Source of the DNA: Nocardiopsis sinuspersici
Lineage (GTDB): Bacteria > Actinomycetota > Actinomycetes > Streptosporangiales > Streptosporangiaceae
Assembly: GCA_008638415.1 (NCBI GenBank)
Contig: VWVT01000012.1
Coordinates: forward strand, 62,001-126,000
DNA length: 64,000 nucleotides
Direction of reading: 5' to 3'
Shown: piece after piece, positions 52,725 through 63,527 of the stretch
Layout: every line of letters begins with the position of its first letter
How positions within the stretch are numbered: the first letter of the stretch is position 1
Notes under the pieces: model-generated
The model's input: the letters and a program-made list of their open reading frames with translations, nothing else
What the model was told of the DNA's origin: nothing
The model's database searches: none
Translations under genes and position numbers: made by a program

Positions 52725-53618
52725 TCAGACCGCGACGTGTGACAGGGCACTGGGATGGCGCCGGAGGAAGCCCTCGATGGACTGGGCCGGGTGTCCGGTC
52801 AGCTCGGGGACGGTGGGCGCGACCACGTCCAGTTCCCCGGAGGCGATCGCCTCGTACGACGACACCCATCCCTCGACGGCCCAGTCGGGGGCGCCGCCGC
52901 CGCGGCGCGACTCCAGCGCCTCCTCGCGGGTCTCGGGCACGTACCGGACCGGGCGGCCGGTGAGCGTGCTCAGCCTGTCCACCGCCGCGCCCAGGGACAG
53001 GGCCTCAGGGCCGGTGACGTCGTAGGTGGCGTTGTCGGAGCTGAGCGTGGTCATCGGGTCGGTCAGCACCGCCGTGGCCACGTCCGCCACGTCGTCCCGC
53101 GAGACCCACGCGACCCTGCCCTCGCCGGCCGGGCCGCGCACCACGCCGCCGTGGTCCACCCAGTCCGGCAGCAGGTCCAGGTACAGGCTGGGCCTCAGGA
53201 ACGTGTGCCGCACCCCGGTCGACCGGATGTGCGCCTCGGTGAAGAAGTGGGTGCGCGCGAACGTGAACGTCGCCGCCGGGCCCGCCCGCAGGAAGGACAG
53301 GTAGACGATCCGGGAGACCCCGGCCTTGATCGCGCCGTCCACCGCGCTCAGGTGGACGTCGACCCGGTCCTCGGACTCGGTCGCCGAGACCAGGAACAGC
53401 GTGTCCACCCCCCGGCACGCCCGTTCGAAGGCCTCCGTGTCCTCGTAGGCCGCCATCGCCGCGCTGCTGCCGGGATACTCCGGGGCGCGGTTGATGTCAC
53501 GTACGATGAGCCGCTGGGACATCCCCAGCCTCGCGATCCGGGCGGCGACCCGCCCGCCCAGCGCCCCGGTCGCCCCGGTCACCCCTATGGTGTGGTTTGT
53601 CATGTGATCGTCGCCCAT
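52725..53618 (-). CDS. NmrA-like NAD(P)-binding protein (atypical SDR)
   Basis: 297 aa from ATG 53618 (GGAG four bases upstream). NAD(P) motif TIGVTGATGALGGRVA (about 9-24), LFLVSATESEDRVDVHL and RIVYLSFLRAGP. The catalytic YxxxK of classical SDRs is absent, as in QOR2/NmrA atypical members, which act as redox sensors or quinone reductases. The same-strand DUF418 gene lies 57 bases upstream. Confidence 0.85.
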   Translation of the reverse strand: MGDDHMTNHTIGVTGATGALGGRVAARIARLGMSQRLIVRDINRAPEYPGSSAAMAAYEDTEAFERACRGVDTLFLVSATESEDRVDVHLSAVDGAIKAGVSRIVYLSFLRAGPAATFTFARTHFFTEAHIRSTGVRHTFLRPSLYLDLLPDWVDHGGVVRGPAGEGRVAWVSRDDVADVATAVLTDPMTTLSSDNATYDVTGPEALSLGAAVDRLSTLTGRPVRYVPETREEALESRRGGGAPDWAVEGWVSSYEAIASGELDVVAPTVPELTGHPAQSIEGFLRRHPSALSHVAV

Positions 53619-53674
53619 GACACTCCATCCTGCGTTACGAGGGCGTGCCGGGCACTCACCGGCACGCCCCTTTT

Positions 53675-54955
53675 TCACGCCTTCGGATCACGGCCGCCGA
53701 CCGGGCCCTCCTCCGGCTCCCGCGCGCCTCCCGCGACCGGTCCGCGGTAGGCCAGGCGGCGCAGCAGCACCTCGGCCGGCCCGCGCCTGCCCGCCCGCTC
53801 CAGCGCATGGGCCGCCACCACCGTCACCAGCCACACGCCGACCGCGAACAGGAACATCGACCACGACGTCAGGTGGGCCCCCACCCCCAGGCCCCAGGCC
53901 GCCAGGACCGGCGCGCACAGCACCGACTGGGCCAGGTAGGCCGACAGGGAGCGCTTGCCGGTCGCGGCCAGCGCCTCCACCACCGGGCCGGATCCGCGCC
54001 CGCGCTCCTGGAGCCGGCGCGCCGCCAGGGCGATCAGCGACACGTACCCGAGCCCGCAGGCCAGACCGGTCACCATGTGCGGCATGCTCAGCATGCTCGC
54101 CTGCGTGGGGGACAGTTCCCAGACCCCGACCTGGGCCAGGGCCGAGGGCAGTCCGCCCAGCCAGCCGACGGTGACGCCGGCGAACGCGGTCAGGCGCAGG
54201 AGCGCCAGGTTGTTCCCCGGCTCCTCCAGGATCCGGTGGCGCGCCGCCCAGTAGCCGAGCAGGATCGCCGTGGGCACGGCCAGGCCCAGCAGGCCCTGGC
54301 CCAGGACGACGAGCGGCCACGCCGTCAGACGGCCCAGCGCGGCGCCCCACAACGAGGGTTCGCCGATGTTGGCGGCCAGTTGTTCGAGGCCGGGCGCCGG
54401 GGATGCGGCGCCGTCGGCGGGGGTGAACGCCAGCCCCACCAGGCTGAACGCCGACAGCAGCAGCATCAGCCCGGTGATCGCGCCGGCCCACACCAGCAGC
54501 GTCCTGTCCGCGCGCCGGAGGAACAGCCAGCCCAGCACCAGCCCCGCCAGGCCGTAGGCACCCAGGACGTCGCCCATCCACAGCAGCAGGGCGTGCACGA
54601 AGCCGAACACGAGCAGCCACAGGTTGCGGCGGCGCAGCAGCGCGTCCACGTCCCGCGCACTGGTGCCCGCGGCCTCCTGGCGCCGGGCCAGCTGCACCAT
54701 GCCGTAGCCGAAGAGGAAGGCGAACATCGGATAGCTGCGCGAGTCCACCGCCATGACGGTGAAGAACTGCGCGACGGCGTCCAGAGCGCCCGCGGGTTCC
54801 GGGTGGGCGCTCATCCCGCTCATGGGGACCGCCCACAGGTACCAGGCCGTGTTCGCGATCGCGATGAACAGCAGCATGGACCCGCGTGCCAGGTCGGGGG
54901 CGAGCGCCCGCTCACCCGCCCCGGCCGGTCCGCGTGCAACGGCGTGCCCAGGCAT
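53675..54955 (-). CDS. DUF418 multi-pass membrane protein
   Basis: 426 aa, about ten membrane helices. Typical DUF418 features: RGSMLLFIAIANTAWYLW at the first helix, SRSYPMFAFLFGYGMVQLARRQE, LLVFGFVHALLLWMGDVLGAYGL, and the C-terminal GKRSLSAYLAQSVLCAPVL. The family is related to acyltransferase-3 membrane proteins, but its reaction is unknown. Upstream sequence (54970-55020) is less GC-rich and should hold the promoter. Confidence 0.85.
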   Translation of the reverse strand: MPGHAVARGPAGAGERALAPDLARGSMLLFIAIANTAWYLWAVPMSGMSAHPEPAGALDAVAQFFTVMAVDSRSYPMFAFLFGYGMVQLARRQEAAGTSARDVDALLRRRNLWLLVFGFVHALLLWMGDVLGAYGLAGLVLGWLFLRRADRTLLVWAGAITGLMLLLSAFSLVGLAFTPADGAASPAPGLEQLAANIGEPSLWGAALGRLTAWPLVVLGQGLLGLAVPTAILLGYWAARHRILEEPGNNLALLRLTAFAGVTVGWLGGLPSALAQVGVWELSPTQASMLSMPHMVTGLACGLGYVSLIALAARRLQERGRGSGPVVEALAATGKRSLSAYLAQSVLCAPVLAAWGLGVGAHLTSWSMFLFAVGVWLVTVVAAHALERAGRRGPAEVLLRRLAYRGPVAGGAREPEEGPVGGRDPKA

Positions 54956-55118
54956 GGAAGGCCTTCCGGTCGAGATATGTCTTCTTTTGATTCAACCGGA
55001 GGCGGTTGCCGGGCACAATACGCCCCCGCGGGGGAGGAACCCTTCAAAAACCCCTAGGGAGAACCCCTGAAGCCGTCGGGTGAGGGCCCGAGGAGAGGAC
55101 CCCGGCGGGAACCGGGAG

Positions 55119-56201
55119 TCAGTGGGAGCGGGAGGTGGCCGCCACCACCAGCCGGCGCAGCGGCTCGCGTGCGTCGGCGTCCAGCTCCGGGCTCTCCAGG
55201 GCCCGGACGGCCTCGTCGGCGTACTCGCCGATCATCTTCTCGCACACCATCAGGGCGCCCGACTCCTCGATCAGGGAGCGCATCCACCCCACCGACTCCA
55301 CCGACAGGTCCGGCGCGCCCAGCAGCGAGCGGAACCGCTCGGCGTCGGCCGCGCCCACGCGTGCCAGGGTCTCGGCGACCACCAGCGTCCGCTTGCCCTC
55401 GCGCAGGTCGTCGCCCGCGGGTTTGCCCGTGGTGGAGGGGTCGCCGAACACGCCCAGGACGTCGTCGCGCAACTGGAAGGCGATGCCCAGCGGGATGCCG
55501 TAGGCGGTGTAGACCCCGGCCAGCTCCTCGTGGCGGCCCGCCAGGGCGGCGCCCAGGTGCAGCGGGCGCTCCACCGTGTACTTGGCGGACTTGTAGCGCA
55601 TCACGCGCAGCGCGGCCTCGCGGGTGGCGGTGCCCCGCACCTGCTCCAGGGTGTCCAGGTACTGCCCGGCCATCACCTCGGTGCGCATCGCGTCGAACGG
55701 GGGGCGCCCGTCCCGCAGCACCTCCGCGGGGAAGCCGCTGGCCTGGTACATCTCGTCGGACCACACCAGGCACAGGTCGCCGATGAGGATCGCCGCGCCC
55801 ATGCCGAAGCCCTCGCTGTCGCCGCTCCACCCGTGGTCGGCGTGCAGCTTGGCCAGCCGTTTGTGGGTGGCGGGCATCCCGCGGCGGGTGTCGCTGTTGT
55901 CGATCACGTCGTCGTGGACGAGCGCGCACGCCTGGAGGAACTCCAGGGAGGCCGCGGCCCGGACCACCCGCTCGTCGTCGGCCGCGCCGCCCGCTCCCCG
56001 CCATCCCCAGTAGCAGAAGGTGGGCCGCAGGCGTTTGCCGCCGGAGAGCATCGCCTCCAGCGCGTCCATCGCCGGGGCCAGTTCCTCGCCGATCTCCAGG
56101 ACCTGGGCCCGGTGGGCGGCACTGAATCCGGACAGCTCATGGTCCACGTCGGAGCGGATCACGGAGACGGGTGAGGCGGACGGGGAAGAGGAAGGCACCA
56201 T
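55119..56201 (-). CDS. Polyprenyl (geranylgeranyl-type) diphosphate synthase
   Basis: 360 aa from ATG 56201. Trans-prenyltransferase with the first Asp-rich motif [12 protein letters not shown] (about 95-106), the second DDVLGVFGD (about 239-247), GGKRLRP and [16 protein letters not shown]. Residues before the first motif (ALVH) lack bulky aromatics at positions 4-5, favouring C20 or longer products, but the exact chain length is not certain. A promoter with -10 GATAAT lies just upstream. Confidence 0.92.
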   Translation of the reverse strand: MVPSSSPSASPVSVIRSDVDHELSGFSAAHRAQVLEIGEELAPAMDALEAMLSGGKRLRPTFCYWGWRGAGGAADDERVVRAAASLEFLQACALVHDDVIDNSDTRRGMPATHKRLAKLHADHGWSGDSEGFGMGAAILIGDLCLVWSDEMYQASGFPAEVLRDGRPPFDAMRTEVMAGQYLDTLEQVRGTATREAALRVMRYKSAKYTVERPLHLGAALAGRHEELAGVYTAYGIPLGIAFQLRDDVLGVFGDPSTTGKPAGDDLREGKRTLVVAETLARVGAADAERFRSLLGAPDLSVESVGWMRSLIEESGALMVCEKMIGEYADEAVRALESPELDADAREPLRRLVVAATSRSH

Positions 56202-56210
56202 GGTCCGCAC

Positions 56211-56240
56211 ATTATCGGCTGTCCGGCACGGGCCGGTCAT
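56211..56240 (-). promoter_or_regulatory. Promoter of the polyprenyl synthase gene
   Basis: On the minus strand: ATGACC (56240-56235), 18-base spacer, GATAAT (56216-56211). The ATG start lies nine bases after the -10, so the mRNA would have almost no 5' leader. Confidence 0.55.
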
Positions 56241-56354
56241 CCCTCGCCTGGCCGGCCCGCCCCGGGCCGTGCCCGGAAGTGGTGTCCGCCACTGGTCTCA
56301 CGGAGTGGGACGTCACTCCCACCGGGAGGGGACGCCTCGCCTATGGTGGTGTCC

Positions 56355-57308
56355 ATGCTGTCAGCACCGACACGCCCCGTGGCGCCCAGAAACCCGGCCC
56401 CCAGGCCGCGTCATATCCGCGAGCTCCTCGACGCGGGCGAGCCGATGTTCTCCTTCGAGTTCTTCCCCCCGCGCACGCCCCGGGCGCAGGAGCGCCTGTG
56501 GCGCGCCATCCGGGAGATCGAGGCCCTCGGCCCCTCCTTCGTCTCGGTCACCTACGGCGCCGGCGGCAGCACGCGCGGGATGACGGTGGAGACCACCGAG
56601 CGCATCGCGACCGACACCACCCTGCTCCCGGTCGCGCACATGACCCTGGTCGACCACTCCGTCGCCGAACTGCGCCACCTCGTGGGGCGCCTCGCCGACG
56701 CGGGCGTGTCCAACATGCTCGCCGTTCGCGGCGACCCGCCCGGGGACCCCAACGGCGAGTGGGTCACCCACCCCGAGGGGCTGACCTACGCCGAGGAACT
56801 GGTCCGCCTCATCAAGGACAGCGGCGACTTCTGCGTGGGCGTGGCGGCCTTCCCGTTCAAGCACCCGCGCTCGGCCGACGTCGAGACCGACACCGACTAC
56901 TTCGTGCGCAAGTGCGAGGCGGGCGCCGACTACGCCATCACGCAGATGTTCTTCGACCCCGAGGACTACCTGCGCCTGCGCGACCGGGTGGCCGCGCGCG
57001 GCTGCGAGGTGCCCATCATCCCCGAGGTGTTCCCCGTGGTGCGCACCTCGTTCATCCCGCGCTCGGAGCAGCTCTCCGGGGCGCCCTTCCCGCGCGACCT
57101 GGCCGAGCGCTTCGAGTCCTTCGGCGACGACGCCGAGGCCGTGCGGGCCTTCGGCATCGAGTACGCCCAGCGCATGTGCGAGCGGCTGCTGGCCGAGGGC
57201 GCGCCGGGCATCCACTTCATCACCTCGAACCAGTCCACGGCCACCAGGCAGATCTATCGGGAGATCGCCGGTCACCGGAGCCGGCCAGAGGCAGCCGGGC
57301 GGCCATGA
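56355..57308 (+). CDS. metF: Methylenetetrahydrofolate reductase
   Basis: 317 aa from ATG 56355 (ATG 56343 is possible; TATGGT at 56341-56346 looks like a -10 for a leaderless start at 56355). FAD-binding barrel: [82 protein letters not shown] and [14 protein letters not shown]. It makes 5-methyl-THF for methionine synthesis. The last 89 bases overlap the convergent GNAT gene. Confidence 0.95.
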   Translation: MLSAPTRPVAPRNPAPRPRHIRELLDAGEPMFSFEFFPPRTPRAQERLWRAIREIEALGPSFVSVTYGAGGSTRGMTVETTERIATDTTLLPVAHMTLVDHSVAELRHLVGRLADAGVSNMLAVRGDPPGDPNGEWVTHPEGLTYAEELVRLIKDSGDFCVGVAAFPFKHPRSADVETDTDYFVRKCEAGADYAITQMFFDPEDYLRLRDRVAARGCEVPIIPEVFPVVRTSFIPRSEQLSGAPFPRDLAERFESFGDDAEAVRAFGIEYAQRMCERLLAEGAPGIHFITSNQSTATRQIYREIAGHRSRPEAAGRP

Positions 57309-57834
57309 TCGAGAAGGGCTGACCGGGGCTGCCGGGGAAGGAGAAGTCCTCCAGCACCTCGGTGAAGCCGCACGAGCGGTACAGGTGGCGCGCCACGGAG
57401 GGCCCCGAACGGGTGGACAGCACCGCGGTGGGCTCCGGGCGGCCCCGGCACAGGGCGTGGAGCAGGGACCGTCCCACGCCCCGGCCCTGTGCGCGGGGGT
57501 GGACGTGCACCTCGGCGATCTCCAGCGGGTCGGACAGGTAGCGGCGCACCTGCCGGGTCCGCCCGCACGCGTGCAGTTCCCGCACGACCGTGTCGTGCCA
57601 CCACTGTCCCGAGCACCCGTGGAAGGCGTAGGCGAAGCCGACCGGGTGGCCCCCGCGCACGGCGACCACCGCGCGAAAGCCCGGATGGCCGGCGTGGTTG
57701 TTCATGACGGACGCTCGTCCCGGCAGCTGCTCCGGGGGCGGCCGCATGGCCGCCTCGTACACCTGGAGCAGCGCGGGGACGGCGTGCGTGAAGGCGGGTG
57801 GGGCCAGTTCACGCAGTTCGGTATCGGCGTCCAC
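57220..57834 (-). CDS. GNAT-family N-acetyltransferase
   Basis: 204 aa from GTG 57834. Acetyl-CoA motif [21 protein letters not shown] (about 110-129), preceded by [20 protein letters not shown] and followed by [18 protein letters not shown], which fits the GNAT fold. Substrate unknown. The stop lies inside metF on the other strand, so the C-terminal 30 residues ([20 protein letters not shown]) are antisense to metF and may not be conserved. Confidence 0.82.
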   Translation of the reverse strand: MDADTELRELAPPAFTHAVPALLQVYEAAMRPPPEQLPGRASVMNNHAGHPGFRAVVAVRGGHPVGFAYAFHGCSGQWWHDTVVRELHACGRTRQVRRYLSDPLEIAEVHVHPRAQGRGVGRSLLHALCRGRPEPTAVLSTRSGPSVARHLYRSCGFTEVLEDFSFPGSPGQPFSIMAARLPLAGSGDRRSPDRSAWWPWTGSR

Positions 57835-58154
57835 ACCCCAACACTAGCCCCGAACCGCGGGGCCCGCCCGGGTTCGGCGCGGACGGCGCGCGGGCCCCGA
57901 GGGGTTCTTGACGGGTCCGTCGGGCTGGGGTTAACTGGACGGTGTCGAACAGGAGTTCGACCGACTCCGCCGGGTCCCCCGCTCGGCGGAGGGGGCGGTG
58001 CGGCCGGGTTGGGGAGGGGAAGCCCCACGTCCGGCTCGCACCGCCCTCCCGGGTCCCACCACGCGCCCCGGAAACGACGAGAGCCGGCGCCTCGGCGCCG
58101 GCTCTCGTCGAGCGGGTGGGGTTCCTCGTCTGCCGTGTCCTGGACGGTCCGCCC
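57835..58154. other. Intergenic between GNAT and bldD genes
   Basis: 320 bp. Holds the bldD terminator (58075-58110) and GC-rich DNA with a short palindrome CCGCTCGGCGG near 57979. GGGGTTAACTGGACGG (57929-57944) is the only AT-richer spot and may belong to the GNAT promoter. No gene is supported. Confidence 0.45.
58075..58110 (-). terminator. Terminator after bldD
   Basis: CGACGAGAGCCGGCGCC / GGCGCCGGCTCTCGTCG, 17-bp perfect stem, 45 bases downstream of the bldD stop. Confidence 0.85.
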
Positions 58155-58649
58155 CTAGAAGGCGTCGACCGCGCGACGCGCCTCAGGGTCGAGAACACCC
58201 CAGTTGATGAGCTCCTCGGTCAGGTCGCCGGGCGACTTGTCGTAGATGACCGCGAGTGAACGCAGGTCCTCCTGGCGGATGGAGAGCACCCGCCCGTTGT
58301 AGTCGCCGCGCTGGCTCTGGATCGTGGCGACGTAGCGTGAGAGCGGCCCGGCCTTCTCGTGCGGCAGCTGCTGCATGCGCTCCAGGTCGATGACCAGCTT
58401 GGGTGTGGGTCCCAGCGGGGTGGGAGCCGCGCCGCCGGGCAGCAGCTCCGACATCGGCACACCGTAGAAGTCGGCCAGCTCGGCGAGCTTCTGGACGGTG
58501 ACGGCACGGTCGCCGCGCTCGTAGGAGCCGACCACGACGGCCTTCCAGCGTCCGTGGGACTTCTCTTCCACCCCGTGCAGGGACAGGCCCTGCTGGGTGC
58601 GGATGGCACGCAGCCGCGCACCGAGGGACTTGGCGTATTCGGATGGCAT
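58155..58649 (-). CDS. bldD: Developmental master regulator BldD
   Basis: 164 aa. N-terminal XRE-type HTH (about 8-70: LGARLRAIRTQQGLSLHGVEEKS ... YERGDRAVTVQKLAELADFY) and a C-terminal cyclic-di-GMP domain. The ligand signature RxD-X8-RxxD is intact: Arg114, Asp116, Arg125, Asp128; residue 127 is Glu, where S. coelicolor has Asp, at a variable position. In Streptomyces a c-di-GMP tetramer dimerises BldD, which represses sporulation genes during vegetative growth. bldD next to pyrR is conserved in actinomycetes. A candidate self-binding site lies upstream at 58770-58782. Confidence 0.96.
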   Translation of the reverse strand: MPSEYAKSLGARLRAIRTQQGLSLHGVEEKSHGRWKAVVVGSYERGDRAVTVQKLAELADFYGVPMSELLPGGAAPTPLGPTPKLVIDLERMQQLPHEKAGPLSRYVATIQSQRGDYNGRVLSIRQEDLRSLAVIYDKSPGDLTEELINWGVLDPEARRAVDAF

Positions 58650-58769
58650 TTCTTGTCGCTCCCGGCCGTGACGGTGGCTGGCGTGGTGGGGGAGACGTCC
58701 GCTCGTACTCGGCGGGCCGCCTATGCGGTCCAGCGGATGGTCACGGGATGCAACCCCACCCGGCAGTGG

Positions 58770-58782
58770 TTACAGACAGTGA
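58770..58782. promoter_or_regulatory. Candidate BldD box
   Basis: TTACAGACAGTGA: both half sites of the BldD consensus (TnAC ... GTnA) with the right 5-base spacing; the central CWG is not matched (GAC). About 120 bp upstream of bldD, consistent with autoregulation as in Streptomyces. Confidence 0.4.
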
Positions 58783-59039
58783 CGGTAGGGGGGTCTGCCT
58801 CCCAGGTCAAGCCGTTGGTGTGAAACGCGACTAATCAGTGGCCAAACCGTGCGTAAGTGAGACACCTCTCATGTGCGGACCGAACGGGACGAGTCGTGCG
58901 CCACGATGGCCCGAAAAGCCCGTCCCTCCTGGGTATTTCAGGTTTCACCCGGTTCATGGGCGAATCCCGTGTGTGGCGACATGACTACATTCGGATAGGT
59001 GTGTACGGGTCTAGAATGTGATGAGAGTCACACTCGTGA

Positions 59040-59887
<848 letters not shown>

Positions 59888-59888
<1 letters not shown>

Positions 59889-60796
59889 TGCGCCACCTGC
59901 TCTCCACCGGAGACCTGTCCCACGACGAGGCCACCCTCATCCTGGACACCGCCGCCGAACTCGCCCAGGTCGGCGACCGCTCCGTCAAGAAGCTCCCCAC
60001 CCTGCGCGGGCGCACCGTGGTCAACCTCTTCTACGAGGACTCCACCCGCACCCGCACCTCCTTCGAACTGGCGGCCAAGCGCCTGTCCGCGGACGTCGTC
60101 AACTTCTCCGCCAAGGGCTCCAGCGTCTCCAAGGGCGAGAGCCTCAAGGACACCGCTCTGACACTGCAGGCCATGGGCGCCGACGGCGTCGTCATCCGGC
60201 ACAGCGCCTCGGGCGCCGCGCACCGCCTCGCGAACTGGGTCGACGGCTCCGTGCTCAACGCGGGCGACGGCACCCACGAACACCCCACCCAGGCCCTGCT
60301 CGACGCCTTCACCATGCGCTCGCGCCTGGGCCGCCTGGAAGGGTTGCGCGTGGCCGTCGTCGGCGACATCCTGCACAGCCGTGTCGCCCGCTCCAACGTG
60401 CTGCTGCTCACCACCCTGGGCGCGCACGTCACCCTGGTCGCGCCGCCCACCCTGCTGCCGGTCTCGGTGCACACCTGGCCGTGCGAGGTCTCCTACGACC
60501 TCGACGCCGTCCTGCCCAAGTCCGACGTGGTCATGATGCTGCGCGTGCAGGCCGAGCGCATGCACGAGTCCTTCTTCCCCTCCACGCGCGAGTACAGCCG
60601 CAACTACGGGCTGGACGGCGAACGCCTCTCCCGCATGCCCGAGGACGCCATCGTCATGCACCCGGGGCCCATGGTCCGCGGTATGGAGATCTCCGCCGAG
60701 GTCGCCGACTCGCCCCGGTGTACCGTCACCGAACAGGTCGCCAACGGTGTCAGCCTGCGTATGGCGGTGCTCTACCTGCTGCTCAGCGGTTCCTGA
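59888..60796 (+). CDS. pyrB: Aspartate carbamoyltransferase catalytic subunit
   Basis: 302 aa. Carbamoyl-phosphate motif [18 protein letters not shown] (about 48-65), [12 protein letters not shown] loop, [24 protein letters not shown] and [11 protein letters not shown]. It joins carbamoyl phosphate and aspartate, the first committed step of pyrimidine synthesis. No pyrI regulatory subunit gene accompanies it, and a DHOase (PyrC) follows, as in other actinobacteria. Confidence 0.97.
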
Positions 60797-61016
60797 CGGC
60801 GCCCGTCCCGGGGCCCGCCCCGCCGCGCCCGGTACCCGGGCGCCCCGGAGGCCGGGAACCCCCGGAGCCCTCCGGTGAGGCGGCGCGGCCCTCCCCGCGG
60901 TCCCACCCACGGACCCTCCGGCGGCCCCGGCGGCGCCCGGACCCACCAGCCGCCCAGCCGCGCTCCGGCGCCCACGAACCCTTCCCAACCGAGAACACGA
61001 GGAAGCCAACACCGCG

Positions 61017-62318
61017 ATGCCCGACACCAACGGACCGCACCTGATCCGCGGCGCCAGCCCTCTCGGCGGCGCCCCCGTCGACCTGCTCCTGGCCGACGGC
61101 AGGATCGCCGCGATCGGCCCGGGCCTCGACGCCCCCGCCGACGCCGAGACCGTCGACGCCTCCGGCCTGGTCGCCCTGCCAGGCCTGGTGGACCTGCACA
61201 CCCACCTGCGCGAACCCGGCCGTGAGGACGCCGAGACCGTCGCCACCGGCTCCCGGTCCGCCGCCATGGGCGGCTACACCGCCGTCCACGCCATGGCCAA
61301 CACCGACCCCGTCGCCGACACCGCCGGGGTCGTCGAGCAGGTCTGGCGCCTGGGCCGCGAGGGCGGGTACTGCGACGTGCGCCCCGTCGGCGCCGTCACC
61401 GTCGGCCTGGCCGGACGGCAGCTCTCCGAGATCGGCGCCATGGCCGACTCCGCCGCGAAGGTCCGCGTCTTCTCCGACGACGGCGTCTGCGTCTCCGACG
61501 CCCTGCTCATGCGCCGCGCCCTGGAGTACGTCAAGGCCTTCGACGGCGTCGTCGCCCAGCACGCCCAGGAGCCCCGCCTGACCCAGGGCGCCCAGATGAA
61601 CGAGGGCCGCGTCTCCGACCGCCTCGGCCTTCCCGGGTGGCCCGCGGTCGCCGAGGAGGCGATCATCGCCCGCGACTGCCTGCTCGCCCAGCACGTGGGC
61701 TCGCGCCTGCACGTGTGCCACGTCTCCACCAAGGGGTCGGTGGACATCATCCGCTGGGCCAAGGCCCGCGGCTGCGACGTCACCGCCGAGGTCACCCCCC
61801 ACCACCTGCTCCTGACGGAGGAGCTGGTGGAGGGCTACGACCCCGTCTACAAGGTCAACCCGCCCCTGCGCACCGCCGAGGACGTCCAGGCGCTGCGTGA
61901 GGGACTGGCCGACGGCACGATCGACATCGTCGCCACCGACCACGCGCCCCACCCCGTGGAGGCCAAGGAGACCGAGTGGTCCACCGCCGCGATGGGAATG
62001 GTCGGGTTGGAGACCGCGTTGGCCGTCGTGCAGCGCACCATGGTCGACACAGGGCTGCTCACCTGGGCCGACGTCGCCGACCGCATGTCCGCGGCCCCGG
62101 CACGTGTGGGCCGTGTCCACGAGCACGGCCGCGGTCTCGCCGCCGGCGAGCCCGCCAACGTGGTCCTGTACGACCCGGCCGCGCCCGTGGAGGTCGACGG
62201 GGCGGCCATGGTCACCAAGAGCAGCAACACCCCCTTCCGGGGCATGACCCTGCCCGGCCGGGTACGCGCCACGTTCCTGCGCGGTGCCCCGACCGTCCTG
62301 GAGGGGAAGATCCAGTGA
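61017..62318 (+). CDS. pyrC: Dihydroorotase
   Basis: 433 aa from ATG 61017 (AGGAAG upstream). Class I amidohydrolase: zinc-binding [16 protein letters not shown] (about 60-75), [28 protein letters not shown] and catalytic Asp in [15 protein letters not shown], followed by the typical [13 protein letters not shown] end. It closes carbamoyl aspartate to dihydroorotate. A 220-bp gap with GC-rich palindromes separates it from pyrB. In Streptomyces a small membrane-protein gene usually lies between pyrC and carA; it is missing here. Confidence 0.97.
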   Translation: MPDTNGPHLIRGASPLGGAPVDLLLADGRIAAIGPGLDAPADAETVDASGLVALPGLVDLHTHLREPGREDAETVATGSRSAAMGGYTAVHAMANTDPVADTAGVVEQVWRLGREGGYCDVRPVGAVTVGLAGRQLSEIGAMADSAAKVRVFSDDGVCVSDALLMRRALEYVKAFDGVVAQHAQEPRLTQGAQMNEGRVSDRLGLPGWPAVAEEAIIARDCLLAQHVGSRLHVCHVSTKGSVDIIRWAKARGCDVTAEVTPHHLLLTEELVEGYDPVYKVNPPLRTAEDVQALREGLADGTIDIVATDHAPHPVEAKETEWSTAAMGMVGLETALAVVQRTMVDTGLLTWADVADRMSAAPARVGRVHEHGRGLAAGEPANVVLYDPAAPVEVDGAAMVTKSSNTPFRGMTLPGRVRATFLRGAPTVLEGKIQ

Positions 62319-62368
62319 GCACAGCATCGAAAGACCAGGCCAGCCCTGGCGTGGAGGAGGGGGCGAAC

Positions 62369-63511
62369 GTGTCCGAGACAACCGGCGGACCGGCGATTCT
62401 GGTACTCGAGGACGGCAGGGTCTTCCACGGCCGCTCCTTCGGTGCCACCGGCGAGACCTTCGGCGAGGCGGTCTTCAACACCGGCATGACCGGCTACCAG
62501 GAGACCCTCACCGATCCCTCCTACCACCGTCAGATCGTGGTGATGACCGCCCCGCACATCGGCAACACCGGCGTCAACGACGACGACCCCGAGTCCGGCC
62601 GCGTCTGGGTCGCCGGGTACGTCGTGCGCGAGCCCGCACGCATCACCTCCAACTGGCGCGCCCAGCGCACCCTGGACGAGGAGCTGCGCCACCAGGACGT
62701 GGTCGGCATCGCCCTCACCGGCACCCGTGCCCTGACCCGGCACCTGCGCGACAAGGGCGCCATGCGCGCCGCCATCAGCACCACCGAGACCGACCCGAAG
62801 GCCCTGTTGGCCCGCGTGCGCGAGCAGCCGTCCATGGCCGGCTCCGAGCTGGCCGCCGAGGTCAGCACCCGGGAGCCCTACGAGGTCCTGCCGCCCGAGG
62901 GCGTCGAGACCCGCTTCCACGTCGCCGCGGTCGACCTCGGCATCAAGGCCATGACGCCCCAGCGCCTGGCCGAGCGCGGATGCAGGGTCACCGTGCTGCC
63001 CGCCGCGGCCACCGCCGAGGACATCCTCGCGCTGGACCCGGACGGGGTGTTCTTCAGCAACGGCCCCGGCGACCCGGCCACCGCCGACGGCCCCGTCGCC
63101 GCGATGCGCGGCGTCATGGACGCGGGTAGGCCGCTCTTCGGCATCTGCTTCGGCAACCAGATCCTGGGCCGCGCCCTGGACCTGGGCACCTACAAGCTGC
63201 CCTTCGGGCACCGGGGCGTCAACCAGCCGGTGATCGACACCCGCTCCGGCCGGGTCGCCGTCACCAGCCAGAACCACGGCTTCGCCGTCGACGCCCCCAT
63301 CGGCACGCCCTTCGACACCCCCTACGGCCGGGCCGAGGTGAGCCACGTCGGCCTCAACGACCAGGTCGTCGAGGGCCTGCGGCTGCTGGACCGCCCCGCG
63401 TTCAGCGTCCAGTTCCACCCCGAGGCCGCCGCCGGCCCCCACGACGCCGCCGAGCTCTTCGACGCGTTCGTCGACCTGATGTCCGCCCAGCCCGCTTCGG
63501 CTGTCAAGTAG
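62369..63511 (+). CDS. carA: Carbamoyl-phosphate synthase small subunit
   Basis: 380 aa from GTG 62369, which has GGAGGAGG upstream and gives the usual family length; GTG 62315, overlapping the pyrC stop (GTGA), is the alternative and would add 18 residues. Glutamine amidotransferase: N-terminal [29 protein letters not shown], nucleophile Cys in [12 protein letters not shown], and His/Glu in [11 protein letters not shown]. It supplies ammonia to CarB for carbamoyl phosphate used by PyrB and arginine synthesis. Confidence 0.96.
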   Translation: MSETTGGPAILVLEDGRVFHGRSFGATGETFGEAVFNTGMTGYQETLTDPSYHRQIVVMTAPHIGNTGVNDDDPESGRVWVAGYVVREPARITSNWRAQRTLDEELRHQDVVGIALTGTRALTRHLRDKGAMRAAISTTETDPKALLARVREQPSMAGSELAAEVSTREPYEVLPPEGVETRFHVAAVDLGIKAMTPQRLAERGCRVTVLPAAATAEDILALDPDGVFFSNGPGDPATADGPVAAMRGVMDAGRPLFGICFGNQILGRALDLGTYKLPFGHRGVNQPVIDTRSGRVAVTSQNHGFAVDAPIGTPFDTPYGRAEVSHVGLNDQVVEGLRLLDRPAFSVQFHPEAAAGPHDAAELFDAFVDLMSAQPASAVK

Positions 63512-63527
63512 CAAGAGGGAACAGAGC

